A stretch of 64,000 nucleotides of DNA from Leadbetterella sp035299025 (GTDB lineage: Bacteria > Bacteroidota > Bacteroidia > Cytophagales > Spirosomataceae), in the NCBI GenBank assembly GCA_035299025.1, contig DATGXK010000016.1:186001-250000 (forward strand), written 5' to 3'. Of the stretch, positions 41,133-50,190 are shown piece after piece; position 1 is the stretch's first letter; each line of letters starts with the position of its first letter. A model generated the notes under the pieces. It saw only the letters and a list, made by a program, of their open reading frames with translations. It ran no database searches and was not told where the DNA came from. The position numbers and the translations under genes were made by a program.

Positions 41133-41519
41133 TCAGTTAATAATTCGGACTAGACTTTCTTTTGACTCCAAGAAATCTACATTGAAGTTTACAAGAAATC
41201 CAAGTTTGAGCTCTGTAAGCTTTAAGTAATTGATTAGTTGTTTTTTATGAACTTTTGTTAATTGTTCTACAGATTTAACTTCAATAATTATCCTCTTTTC
41301 CACGAGAATGTCTATTCTAAAACCTAATTCCAATTTCTTATCTTTGTAATAAACGGGTAACTCCACTTGACTTTGGCATTCCAAATCTAGTTCTTCTAGC
41401 TCGCACATTAGTGCAGCTTCATACACGCTTTCCATCAGTCCTGGTCCCAATTCTTTAAAAACAGTAAAAATTGCGTTCCTGACCAAGTAAGATAAGTCAT
41501 TTATGTCTAGGTGCTTCAT
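41133..41519 (-). CDS. GxxExxY protein (PD-(D/E)XK-like)
   Basis: A 128-residue protein of the GxxExxY family, which is widespread and has no established function. The motif is Gly27-x2-Glu30-x2-Tyr33 in GPGLMESVYEAAL. Downstream, FRIDILVEKRIIIEVKSVEQL gives Asp70 and Glu80-Val-Lys82, the arrangement of a PD-(D/E)XK nuclease core, followed by the KQLINYLKL helix and LGFLVNF strand. Length is normal and nothing looks broken. It is a single gene between the glucosidase and the CTGTG repeat array; GxxExxY genes beside such arrays are something I recall from other genomes but cannot check here. Confidence 0.9.
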   Translation of the reverse strand: MKHLDINDLSYLVRNAIFTVFKELGPGLMESVYEAALMCELEELDLECQSQVELPVYYKDKKLELGFRIDILVEKRIIIEVKSVEQLTKVHKKQLINYLKLTELKLGFLVNFNVDFLESKESLVRIIN

Positions 41520-41570
41520 TTATATAGTTAACTTTTGGTTGTGTGAATTAATAAAGCCGTATTGATTTGT

Positions 41571-44216
41571 TCACCTCCCCTCATTCACTTCCTGAATCAA
41601 ATCCGCCACTAGGCCTGTCCAGCCGGTTTGGTGGGCGGCTCCGAGGCCTTTGCCGTTATCGCCGTGGAAGTACTCGTAGAAGTGGTAGTAATCCTTAAAG
41701 TCTTTGTCTTTGTTGAATTTTTCTACTCCGCCCATAAATGGTTTTTTACCATTTTCTCCTTCTTTAAAAATATTGATCAAACGCTCCGAAATCTGAAGTG
41801 CAGCCTCCCGTATGGTCACTATTTCGCCTGAGTTGGTTGGGTATTCTACCTCATAGTCTTCACCATAATATTTTGAATATTTGTGTAAAGAGTCTATTAT
41901 AAGGTAGTTGAGCGGAAACCAAACAGGCCCTCGCCAGTTGGAGTTTCCACCCATTATGGTTAGGTCAGATTCGCCCGGTGTGTATTTTACATTGAGGTGT
42001 TCCCCGTGGAGGTTAAAATGATAAGGGTTCTCTAAATGAAATTTCGACATCGACCTTATGCCGTAATCCGATAGGAATTCGCTCTCGTCAAAAAGACGTT
42101 TGAATACCATTTTCATGCGGTGTCCACGAAGCAGTGAAAGTAGGTGAGTTTCGCCCTTTCCTGGCTCGTGCCATCTCGAAATTAAACCTGCCAAGTCAGG
42201 CCTGTTCTTTAAAATCCATTCCAGACGTCGCTTGAAATCAGGCAGTTTTTGTAATAAATCCTCACTGATTACTTCAACAGCACAAAGCGGAATTAGACCT
42301 ACTAATGACCTGATTTTCAGGAACAAAGTGTTTGCATCTGGTGTATAGATTTTGTCGTAATAAAACTGGTCGTCTTCATCCCAAAGTCCGTTTCCTTCTT
42401 CGTCCAAGGTCTTGTTTATAGCCGCAGCAATGTAAAGGAAGTGCTCAAAAAACTTGGAAGCCATATCTTGGTAAGCTGGCCTTTCCAAGGATATTTCACA
42501 GGCAATTTTTAGCATATTGAGCGTGTATATGGCCATCCAGCCCGTGGCATCAGCTTGTTGGAGTTTAACGCCTGGAATTTGTGCATTTCTATCAAATACT
42601 CCAATGTTGTCAAGCCCTAAGAATCCTCCTCCAAATATATTATTGCCGTCCTCATCTTTTTGATTGACCCACCAGGTGAAGTTGAGCAAAAGTTTATGAA
42701 AAATCCTTTCCAAAAATCCCACATCGCCCTTTCCACCGTTCATTTGTTTGTCGGTCTCATAGACCTTCCAAGTGGCCCATGCATGTACGGGAGGGTTTAC
42801 GTCTGAGAAATTCCACTCGTATGCCGGTATTTGCCCGTTCGGATGCATGTAGTATTCTCTTAAAACTACGGCCAATTGTCTTTTGGCAAAATCAGGGTCG
42901 ATACGGGCCAATGTTGCTGTATGAAAAGCCAAGTCCCATGCCGCAAACCACGGGTACTCCCATTTGTCTGGCATTGAAAGTATATTGGCCATGTAGGCGT
43001 GTTTCCAAGGCGAATTTCGCTCAAAAGCCCTCCCTCTGAACTCAAAAGGCATTTTTGGGTCACCATTCATCCATTGGTCGATGTTGTAATAGTAAAATTG
43101 CTTACTCCACATCATACCCGCAAAAGCCTGACGTTGAATGGCCTTTTCTTCCTCACTTTTGATATCTTTCTGTATGATTCCATAAAAATCATTAGCATCC
43201 GTTAGGCTTGTCTCAAAAATCGTTTCAAAATCACCGAATGGATCCTTCAGGTTTGTGATATTCGAAAAACGCAAACAGTAAGTTTCAGTAGCTCCAGCTT
43301 TTATGGTCTTGGTATATTTCGCCGAAGCTTTTGTGCCAATGTGGTTTGGGTTTATGGACTTTGTTTTGCCTTGTACTACGAAATTGTTGATACCATCTTT
43401 GGTATATTGGCTATCATTTTCTTTACCAAATACCCGCTCCATATTGGTTTCGTTTTCGCAGAATAGTAGCTCATCCGCATCTTTGCAATACAATTTCATG
43501 CGTTCGAAGAGCCTATGGTTTACTTCTATTTGAGCATTGGCAATACCGGTAAGACTAGGTTTTTTTTCGAATTCGTCGTATCCCCAAGACCATGTGTTTC
43601 TGAACCAAATGGTAGGCAATACGGTCAAAGGAGCTTCTTTTTTACTTCTATTGGTGGCTGATATTTTTATACAAATGTCGTTTTCATTCTTTTTGGCGTA
43701 TTCTATGAAAACGTCGAAGTAATTGTTGTCGTCAAAAATTCCGGTATCAATAAGCTCATATTCATCTTCCTTAATGCTCCGGTGATGGTTCATGCCGGTT
43801 ATTTTTTCATACGGAAAGGCCTCTATGGGGTATTTATAGAGCATTTTCATGTAGGAGTGCGTAGGTGTACTGTCGAGATAATAATACAGTTCCTTCACAT
43901 CTTCGCCATGGTTGCCTTCATTGTTGGTGAGGCCGAAGAGACGCTCTTTCAATATAGAATCTTTGTGATTCCAGAGTGCCACTGCAAAGCAAATATGCTG
44001 TTTGTTGTCCGAAATCCCGCCAATTCCGTCTTCTCCCCATCGGTAAGCTCTTGAGCGAGCCATGTCGTGTGTGAGGTAATTCCAGGCATCACCATAGACG
44101 CTGTAATCTTCCCTGACTGTTCCCCACTGACGTTCTGAAAGGTAAGGTCCCCATTTTTTCCATCCTTTGTTGTCCGCTCTTTCCAGTAGTCTTTTCCTTT
44201 CCTTATTTGATTCCAT
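41571..44216 (-). CDS. GH63-like glucosidase
   Basis: An 881-residue cytoplasmic enzyme related to glycoside hydrolase family 63 and the MGH1-type glucosylglycerate/mannosylglycerate hydrolases. It begins with RLLERADNKGWKKWGPYLSERQWGTVREDYS, a signature of this subfamily, and the (alpha/alpha)6 barrel has KFPWYFAAWD-like text (KWEYPWFAAWDLAFHTATLA near residue 420), IPAYEWNFSDVNPPVHAWA and MGGNSNWRGPVWFPLNYL. No signal peptide is seen. The likely substrate is an alpha-glucoside such as a compatible solute, but context (birA upstream, GxxExxY downstream) does not help. Confidence 0.88.
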   Translation of the reverse strand: MESNKERKRLLERADNKGWKKWGPYLSERQWGTVREDYSVYGDAWNYLTHDMARSRAYRWGEDGIGGISDNKQHICFAVALWNHKDSILKERLFGLTNNEGNHGEDVKELYYYLDSTPTHSYMKMLYKYPIEAFPYEKITGMNHHRSIKEDEYELIDTGIFDDNNYFDVFIEYAKKNENDICIKISATNRSKKEAPLTVLPTIWFRNTWSWGYDEFEKKPSLTGIANAQIEVNHRLFERMKLYCKDADELLFCENETNMERVFGKENDSQYTKDGINNFVVQGKTKSINPNHIGTKASAKYTKTIKAGATETYCLRFSNITNLKDPFGDFETIFETSLTDANDFYGIIQKDIKSEEEKAIQRQAFAGMMWSKQFYYYNIDQWMNGDPKMPFEFRGRAFERNSPWKHAYMANILSMPDKWEYPWFAAWDLAFHTATLARIDPDFAKRQLAVVLREYYMHPNGQIPAYEWNFSDVNPPVHAWATWKVYETDKQMNGGKGDVGFLERIFHKLLLNFTWWVNQKDEDGNNIFGGGFLGLDNIGVFDRNAQIPGVKLQQADATGWMAIYTLNMLKIACEISLERPAYQDMASKFFEHFLYIAAAINKTLDEEGNGLWDEDDQFYYDKIYTPDANTLFLKIRSLVGLIPLCAVEVISEDLLQKLPDFKRRLEWILKNRPDLAGLISRWHEPGKGETHLLSLLRGHRMKMVFKRLFDESEFLSDYGIRSMSKFHLENPYHFNLHGEHLNVKYTPGESDLTIMGGNSNWRGPVWFPLNYLIIDSLHKYSKYYGEDYEVEYPTNSGEIVTIREAALQISERLINIFKEGENGKKPFMGGVEKFNKDKDFKDYYHFYEYFHGDNGKGLGAAHQTGWTGLVADLIQEVNEGR

Positions 44217-44277
44217 AGGTTTTAAAATATTCTTCGTCCCGTTGTTTGGTAGGGCTTATCGTATAGGTTGTTAACTG

Positions 44278-44285
44278 CAAAAATA
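44278..44285 (-). promoter_or_regulatory. -7 element of the glucosidase gene
   Basis: On the minus strand TATTTTTG fits TAnnTTTG, about 60 bp before the ATG at 44216, in the gap after birA. Confidence 0.35.
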
Positions 44286-44318
44286 TTATTTCGGCCGACT
44301 TACCCAAAATTATAGGGC

Positions 44319-45086
44319 TTATTCATTAAAAAGATATTCAATTTCCTTGATATTGTAATATTTTTCGGAGCCCTGAGTGCTCAAACGGAGCTGTCCATTT
44401 TCGGTAATACCGAGAATAATACCCTCTAAAATACCATCTTCTGTCTTGAAAAGCCGAGTTTGACCTTTTCCAAATAAGTTTTGATGATATTTTTCTCTAA
44501 TACTCTCTCGTCCGTTTTTTTGAAGTAGATACAAATTTGATTCTAATCTTTCACAAATTTTTTCCGCAATTTTTGATCTGTCAAAATTGAGGTGATTTAT
44601 CTCTTTTTCCAAAGAACTGGCCCTTGGATTTTCAAAATTTTGCTGATGGATATTAATTCCAATTCCCACAACGGAGGTGTTTATTTTTGTTCCTAAAATA
44701 CTGTTTTCTATTAAAATTCCTCCAATTTTTTTCTCACCCAAATAGAGGTCATTAGGCCATTTTATGCTCAAATTGGGTACTGGAAAGGTATTTAAAGCCT
44801 CCAAAACCGAAATGCCAACCGTTATGCTCAAATCAAACTGCTGGTCTATTGGCAGAAATGAAGTTTTGAGAATAATACTCATGAGCAGGTTTTCGGTTGG
44901 CTGGCTTTCCCATCTGTTTCCACGTTGCCCTTTTCCGGCGGTTTGATGGTCAGCAATGATGACAGTTCCGTCAATAAATTCTTTATTTTGAATTATTTCG
45001 CTTGCAATGTCGTTCGTAGAATGACAAGATGGCAGAAATACCAGATTTTTACCGACAAAAAAAGTTTTGGGCTGAATTTTGAGCAA
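44319..45086 (-). CDS. birA: Biotin--[acetyl-CoA-carboxylase] ligase
   Basis: Attaches biotin to the carrier lysine of biotin enzymes. The 255-residue protein starts directly with the catalytic domain (LPSCHSTNDIASEII), has the biotinyl-AMP loop TAGKGQRGNRWES near residue 50 and the KWPNDLYLGEKKIGGILIE motif near residue 110. There is no N-terminal helix-turn-helix, so it is the monofunctional type that cannot repress bio genes. A small SH3-like C-terminal domain is present. It is divergent from rsfS. Confidence 0.93.
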   Translation of the reverse strand: MLKIQPKTFFVGKNLVFLPSCHSTNDIASEIIQNKEFIDGTVIIADHQTAGKGQRGNRWESQPTENLLMSIILKTSFLPIDQQFDLSITVGISVLEALNTFPVPNLSIKWPNDLYLGEKKIGGILIENSILGTKINTSVVGIGINIHQQNFENPRASSLEKEINHLNFDRSKIAEKICERLESNLYLLQKNGRESIREKYHQNLFGKGQTRLFKTEDGILEGIILGITENGQLRLSTQGSEKYYNIKEIEYLFNE

Positions 45087-45180
45087 AATAATTTAATTTA
45101 GCGTTTAATAGAAAATCTGCGATGTAAGAGTTTGAATAGGTTTTACTTACCGCTCGCAAATTTAACCAATTTACATTTTA

Positions 45181-45573
45181 ATGAAGAAAAAGATTTCTAG
45201 TGAGTTATTGTGCGATTCCATTATAAACGGAATGCAAGAGAAAAAGGGGTTCGATATAATAAAAATGGATTTAAGGAAGATTCAAGGGGCTATTACAGAT
45301 TTTTTTGTGATTTGCTCTGGAAACTCTGACACACAGATAGACGCCATTGCGGGTTCAGTAGACGAAGAGGTCTTTAAGGCCACCAAAGAATCGCCGTGGC
45401 ACAAAGAAGGTATTCAAAACAAAGAGTGGATATTGTTAGACTACGTAGATGTAGTAGTGCATGTTTTTAAGAAAGATCGCCGTGAGTTTTATGATATTGA
45501 GTCGCTCTGGGGCGACGCCGACTGCACCTACTATGGCGATACTCTGAAACCATCTCTTACTCCGCTTAGTTAA
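45181..45573 (+). CDS. rsfS: Ribosome silencing factor RsfS (Iojap family)
   Basis: A 130-residue protein that binds uL14 of the 50S subunit and blocks subunit joining during starvation. The family core is intact: GAITDFFVICSGNSDTQIDAI, the KESPWHKEG turn and ILLDYVDVVVHVFKKDRREFYDIESLWGDA. It starts after a 94-bp gap from divergent birA and is 29 bp before ftsH; the rsfS-ftsH pair is a common arrangement in Bacteroidota, so they are probably cotranscribed. Confidence 0.94.
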   Translation: MKKKISSELLCDSIINGMQEKKGFDIIKMDLRKIQGAITDFFVICSGNSDTQIDAIAGSVDEEVFKATKESPWHKEGIQNKEWILLDYVDVVVHVFKKDRREFYDIESLWGDADCTYYGDTLKPSLTPLS

Positions 45574-45602
45574 TCAATCATAGATTTTATTTAAATTTTA
45601 AT

Positions 45603-47636
45603 ATGTCTGAAAGCAACAACAACAATTCTTCGGGCCAACCGAAGAAGAAGCTAACACCAAATCCAGGTGGTCTTCAAGGCTGGGTAGTGGCGGCTTTAAT
45701 TTTAGCCATCATGGGTCTGGTATTTTTTAACAGTAGCAATAAACTGGGCTCTGTTCCGTACAAAACTTTCGAGAAAATGGTGTTGGAGGGCGATGTACAG
45801 AAGGTTTTCTTGGTAAAAGGAACGAATAGTCTCGAAATCAACCTTACGCCAACAGGCCTTGCAAAGCCAGAGTATAAAACCAAGCTGGCCAATAATAAAT
45901 TTTCGGCTGGTCCACATTTGAAAGTGGATATCGTGTCAGAAGATTCGTTTATGAATGAATACATTTCGTTTTTGAAAACTTCGGCGATTCCGGATGATGT
46001 AAAGAATAATCTGTATCCCGAAACCATGACCAGGAGCGACTACATGAATATTTTCTGGCAGTGGTTTCCTATATTATTCTTCTTTGGCTTGATGTATTTC
46101 ATCATGACACGTATGTCTGGCGGTGGACCTGGAGGTGCTCTGTTCAACATTGGAAAGTCTAAAGCAGCACTTTTTGATGCTGATAATAAAGTTAAGATTA
46201 CTTTTCAGGATGTGGCTGGCCTAGACGAGGCAAAAGAAGAACTTACTGAAATTGTAGAATTTTTGAAAAAACCGGGTAAATATACCGAGTTGGGTGGTAA
46301 AATACCCAAAGGAGCACTGCTTGTAGGCCCTCCAGGTACTGGTAAAACTTTAATGGCAAAAGCTGTTGCTGGCGAAGCGAGTGTGCCTTTCTTCTCTCTT
46401 TCTGGTTCCGATTTCGTTGAAATGTTTGTGGGTGTTGGGGCAGCAAGAGTAAGAGATTTATTCAAACAAGCCAAAGAAAAAGCACCTTGTATCATATTTA
46501 TTGATGAGATTGATGCAGTGGGTCGTTCAAGAGGAAAGGGTTCTATGCCTGGTGGCAACGATGAAAGAGAAAATACGCTAAACTCACTTTTGGTTGAGAT
46601 GGATGGTTTTGGTTCTGACTCAGGAATTATCATTCTAGCAGCTACCAACAGACCAGATGTACTCGATCCTGCTCTTCTTAGACCGGGCAGATTTGACCGT
46701 CAAATCAGTGTAGATGTGCCAGATATTAATGGTCGTGAAGCTATTTTCAAAGTACACCTCAAGCCTATCAAGTTTGCTCAAGAGGTTGATCCTAAGAAGC
46801 TTGCGGCTCAAACTCCTGGCTTTGCCGGTGCTGAAATAGCCAACGTATGTAACGAAGCGGCACTTTTGGCGGCTCGTAGAGGCAAGAAGGAGGTTGAAAT
46901 GAAGGATTTTCAAGATGCCATAGACAGAGAAATCGGTGGTTTGGAAAAACGAAACAAACTTATTTCGCCTGAGGAAAAGGAAATTGTGGCTTTTCATGAA
47001 GCAGGACACGCCATAGCTGGTTGGTTTTTAGAGCACGCCAATCCTTTGGTGAAGGTAAGTATTGTACCTAGAGGAATAGCAGCTTTGGGTTATGCTCAAT
47101 ACTTGCCTAAAGAGCAATATTTATACCGTACAGAGCAGCTTTTCGACGAGATGTGTATGACATTGGGTGGTAGAGCCGCTGAGGAGGTAGTCTTTGGCAA
47201 GATATCAACCGGAGCCTTGAGCGACTTGGAAAAAATCACCAAGCTGGCTTATAGCATGGTAACTGTTTATGGTATGAATGAGAAAATAGGAAACGTGAGC
47301 TATTACGATTCTAAAGGTCAGAGTGAGTATTCGTTCACCAAGCCTTATTCGGAGCTGACTGCTCAGGTTATAGATGAGGAGGTGAAGAAAATGATTGATT
47401 TAGCGTACTCCGCTACCAAAGACCTTCTGCTTGAACACAGAGATAAACTCGAGATTCTAGCTCAGGCCTTGTTGAAAAGAGAGATTATTTATCAGCATGA
47501 TTTGGTAGAGCTAATAGGTGAGAGGCCATTTGAAAAACCTACGGTCTATCAAGAATTTCTCGACAAAAAAGAAGAGGTTGTAGCTGCCGAGGAGGCAGAT
47601 TCGGAACCGAAAACCGACGAAGAAAGTACGAAGTAA
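45603..47636 (+). CDS. ftsH: ATP-dependent zinc metalloprotease FtsH
   Basis: A 677-residue membrane-anchored AAA+ protease that removes damaged or unassembled membrane proteins. Two membrane segments at about 25-44 and 148-168 flank a periplasmic domain. The AAA module has Walker A GPPGTGKT near residue 242, Walker B IIFIDEIDAVG, and the second region of homology ATNRPDVLDPALLRPGRFDRQ. The protease domain has the zinc motif HEAGH near residue 464. The acidic, Glu/Lys-rich tail is usual for FtsH. It ends with its own terminator. Confidence 0.97.
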   Translation: MSESNNNNSSGQPKKKLTPNPGGLQGWVVAALILAIMGLVFFNSSNKLGSVPYKTFEKMVLEGDVQKVFLVKGTNSLEINLTPTGLAKPEYKTKLANNKFSAGPHLKVDIVSEDSFMNEYISFLKTSAIPDDVKNNLYPETMTRSDYMNIFWQWFPILFFFGLMYFIMTRMSGGGPGGALFNIGKSKAALFDADNKVKITFQDVAGLDEAKEELTEIVEFLKKPGKYTELGGKIPKGALLVGPPGTGKTLMAKAVAGEASVPFFSLSGSDFVEMFVGVGAARVRDLFKQAKEKAPCIIFIDEIDAVGRSRGKGSMPGGNDERENTLNSLLVEMDGFGSDSGIIILAATNRPDVLDPALLRPGRFDRQISVDVPDINGREAIFKVHLKPIKFAQEVDPKKLAAQTPGFAGAEIANVCNEAALLAARRGKKEVEMKDFQDAIDREIGGLEKRNKLISPEEKEIVAFHEAGHAIAGWFLEHANPLVKVSIVPRGIAALGYAQYLPKEQYLYRTEQLFDEMCMTLGGRAAEEVVFGKISTGALSDLEKITKLAYSMVTVYGMNEKIGNVSYYDSKGQSEYSFTKPYSELTAQVIDEEVKKMIDLAYSATKDLLLEHRDKLEILAQALLKREIIYQHDLVELIGERPFEKPTVYQEFLDKKEEVVAAEEADSEPKTDEESTK

Positions 47637-47643
47637 TAAAGAA

Positions 47644-47668
47644 AGACCCGAGAAATCGGGTTTTTTTA
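47644..47668 (+). terminator. Rho-independent terminator of ftsH
   Basis: ACCCGA (47646-47651), loop GAAA, TCGGGT (47656-47661) and a T-run, 10 bp after the ftsH stop codon. Confidence 0.82.
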
Positions 47669-47822
47669 TGGACTGGCTAAATCGAAATGTTCTTACACTA
47701 GCTTTGTCTGCTGCTCTAATTTGTTCTTGTCAGTTTGTAGTATTATCAATTTATTTTGCTGCGAATTCATATAGGCACAGTATTTGTAATTAGTACAATA
47801 AACCCAAATGTAGCCTCCTAAT

Positions 47823-50108
47823 ATGCAAAAGTTGAAGTTTTTAGTATTGTTGATGACGCTTGGTGTCAAACTAATGGCCCAGTCAAACTATCAATCAGAA
47901 AAAATATTTGTACATACCGACAGAGATTCTTATTCCGCCGGAGATACCATCTGGCTTAAATCTTATGTTTTTGATGCCACCTCGCATGAGCCCTCATCAC
48001 AAAGCCAAGTGATGTATTTGTTGTTTCAGAATAAACAAAATAAAATCATCAAAGAAGCCAAAGTGGCTGTATTGAATGGGCATGCCAACTCTCAGATAAT
48101 TTTGCCCAAGAACCTGGCATCGGGTCAGTATGAATTGACAGCCTACACCAATTTTATGCGTAATTATAGCGATAAAGGGTTCTATACAAAAAACATAAAA
48201 GTTGTAAGCCTAGTACCGGGTTCTGTAGTTGCTATGGCACCAAAAACTGTACTCAAGCCTGAGGTTCAGTTTTTTCCGGAAGGAGGTACTTTTATAAGCG
48301 GCATTTCTTCTAAAATGGCTATCAAATTAAATAATTTTCCAGCCTTAATGAAAGGCTTTGAAGGTAGGATAGAAGATAGCAATGGTAAACTGATAACTAC
48401 ATTTTATCCTGATATTCAGAAGATTGGCACTTTTGTAATGCGACCAGAAATGGGCATGACTTATTATGCTATTTTTTCGATTGCTGGCAAGAATTATAAA
48501 GAAACTCTTCCGAAACCCGAACTTTTGGGTTATGTTCTTAATACAGACAATGTTGTTTTTTCTGATGGTTTGCTAATAAATGTTTACACCAATGTAAATG
48601 AACCTGCCAAGTTTAATATTGTTGCCCGTCAAAGAGGTGAGATATTGATGAAAACACCTTTCGAGACTGTTAAAGATAATTTCAAGTTTATTCTCAAAAA
48701 TGAATTGGTTCCCAATTCTGGTGTTGTCGAAATTGCCCTAGAAGATATGGAAGGCAAGGTCATTTGTAAGCGTTTGGCGTATTTTCTCAATAATTCGAAA
48801 AATTCTCTGTCTATAAAAAATTACAAGCCCAATTTAGTACCGAAAGGCAAAGTGAATTTCGATTTAATGGTGTTAGATGATAACCAGAATGCCATGTCAG
48901 GATTAGATTTATCTATTGCAATTACAGACATCACACCGCCAACGATATTCAGTCCTAAAATTGAGAATATGCAAAATAGTTTGGTTTTTGATGCTGACTT
49001 TGATGCAGAAATACAGAAACTAGACTCTTTGTTTGAGTTTCAGCCGACGGTTTCGAAGTTTTATTTGGACAACCTCATGCTGACTATGGATTGGAAAAAG
49101 GAGCAAGTCAGTAATTCTTATGTGCCCGAGAAAAATTTGGTAATGAAGGCTACTGCAAGTCAAAATCAGACACCAGCAGATAATAAAAAAATAAAACTTT
49201 ATCTGTGGGATAAGATTGGTATGAAGTATCAAGAGGCTTTAACAGATGCGGGTGGCAATTTCGAGATTCGGGATCATTGGACAGATACGGTGAAAGTGCT
49301 GGCTGTCAATGAATTTGGAGAGTTCGTAAATCTCAAGTTCGACGGTATTTATAGTCCTAAAATAGAAAATATACCTTCAAAAGCCCCATTGGCCGCCAAA
49401 ACTGTACCAAATGCAACAGTTGTTAAAAAGACAACCCCTGTTCCTGCTTCAAAACCACTTTCGGTTCCGAGTAAAACATTGGCCCTAAAAGAAGTGGTGG
49501 TGACGGGTCAGAAGAGTCGTGATTTCAAAAATGATTATCGCAGACGGACCTACAATTGGGAGGCCGATTTTGAGACTTCAATAGCTCTGGATTCAAGTTC
49601 GTCAATACAGTCGCTGGCCGAACTTATAGAAAACAAGGTTCCTGAATTGACAGGTAAGTTAAATAATGGAAATGAAAATTGGGTGATGTTGGATGGCGTA
49701 AGAGTACCTGTTAATTTTCTTAATCTTCTAAAACCTCAGGATGTGGTTTGGTTAGATTTTCTGAAAACAAAAGACAAAGCTGTTAAATTGGGGCAAAACG
49801 ATGGTACAGTGGTCAATTTATTGACTGCCAAAGGGAAAGATATGAGCTCAGTATTTAAAGCAAATAATTATCAGACATTTATGGGTTATACCTATGCTCG
49901 AAACTTCTACTCGCCGCAATACGCCAAAGCTACTAGTAAGCCCGATAGACGTAAGACTTTGTATTGGAATCCATTGTTGAAAACCGATATTTATGGTAAA
50001 GCGAGTGTTAGTTTTCATAACGCCGATCTTACAAAAAAATACTTAATAACCGTTTATGGTACCGATGGAAAAGGAAAAACCATTAGCCAGAGGATGGTTT
50101 TGAAGTAA
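47823..50108 (+). CDS. Macroglobulin/plug protein without barrel (paralogue B)
   Basis: A 761-residue exported protein homologous to the one at 35106. A signal peptide (to about residue 20) is followed at once by the MG2-like domain (HTDRDSYSAGDTIWLKSYV at about 31-49, then LASGQYELTAYTNFMRNYS), a series of unassigned beta-rich domains, a linker rich in Ala, Pro, Thr and Val near 520-560, a degenerate plug-like domain (ENWVMLDGVRVPVNFLNLL near 620) and the same ending, TLYWNPLL followed by a beta domain. It lacks the carboxypeptidase-like N-terminal domain of paralogue A. No barrel follows the plug. Function is unknown. Confidence 0.75.
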   Translation: MQKLKFLVLLMTLGVKLMAQSNYQSEKIFVHTDRDSYSAGDTIWLKSYVFDATSHEPSSQSQVMYLLFQNKQNKIIKEAKVAVLNGHANSQIILPKNLASGQYELTAYTNFMRNYSDKGFYTKNIKVVSLVPGSVVAMAPKTVLKPEVQFFPEGGTFISGISSKMAIKLNNFPALMKGFEGRIEDSNGKLITTFYPDIQKIGTFVMRPEMGMTYYAIFSIAGKNYKETLPKPELLGYVLNTDNVVFSDGLLINVYTNVNEPAKFNIVARQRGEILMKTPFETVKDNFKFILKNELVPNSGVVEIALEDMEGKVICKRLAYFLNNSKNSLSIKNYKPNLVPKGKVNFDLMVLDDNQNAMSGLDLSIAITDITPPTIFSPKIENMQNSLVFDADFDAEIQKLDSLFEFQPTVSKFYLDNLMLTMDWKKEQVSNSYVPEKNLVMKATASQNQTPADNKKIKLYLWDKIGMKYQEALTDAGGNFEIRDHWTDTVKVLAVNEFGEFVNLKFDGIYSPKIENIPSKAPLAAKTVPNATVVKKTTPVPASKPLSVPSKTLALKEVVVTGQKSRDFKNDYRRRTYNWEADFETSIALDSSSSIQSLAELIENKVPELTGKLNNGNENWVMLDGVRVPVNFLNLLKPQDVVWLDFLKTKDKAVKLGQNDGTVVNLLTAKGKDMSSVFKANNYQTFMGYTYARNFYSPQYAKATSKPDRRKTLYWNPLLKTDIYGKASVSFHNADLTKKYLITVYGTDGKGKTISQRMVLK

Positions 50109-50143
50109 TCTTAGAACGAAACTTCTATTGAGTGAAAAACAGC

Positions 50144-50176
50144 AAAGCCGGGGTAAATACCTCGGCCTTTGTTGTT
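50144..50176. terminator. Bidirectional terminator
   Basis: AAAGCCGGGG (50144-50153) pairs, with one bulge and a G-T, with CCTCGGCCTTT (50160-50170). It lies between the convergent macroglobulin/plug and gamma-glutamyltransferase genes. Confidence 0.65.
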
Positions 50177-50190
50177 TTAAAGAGGTTTCT

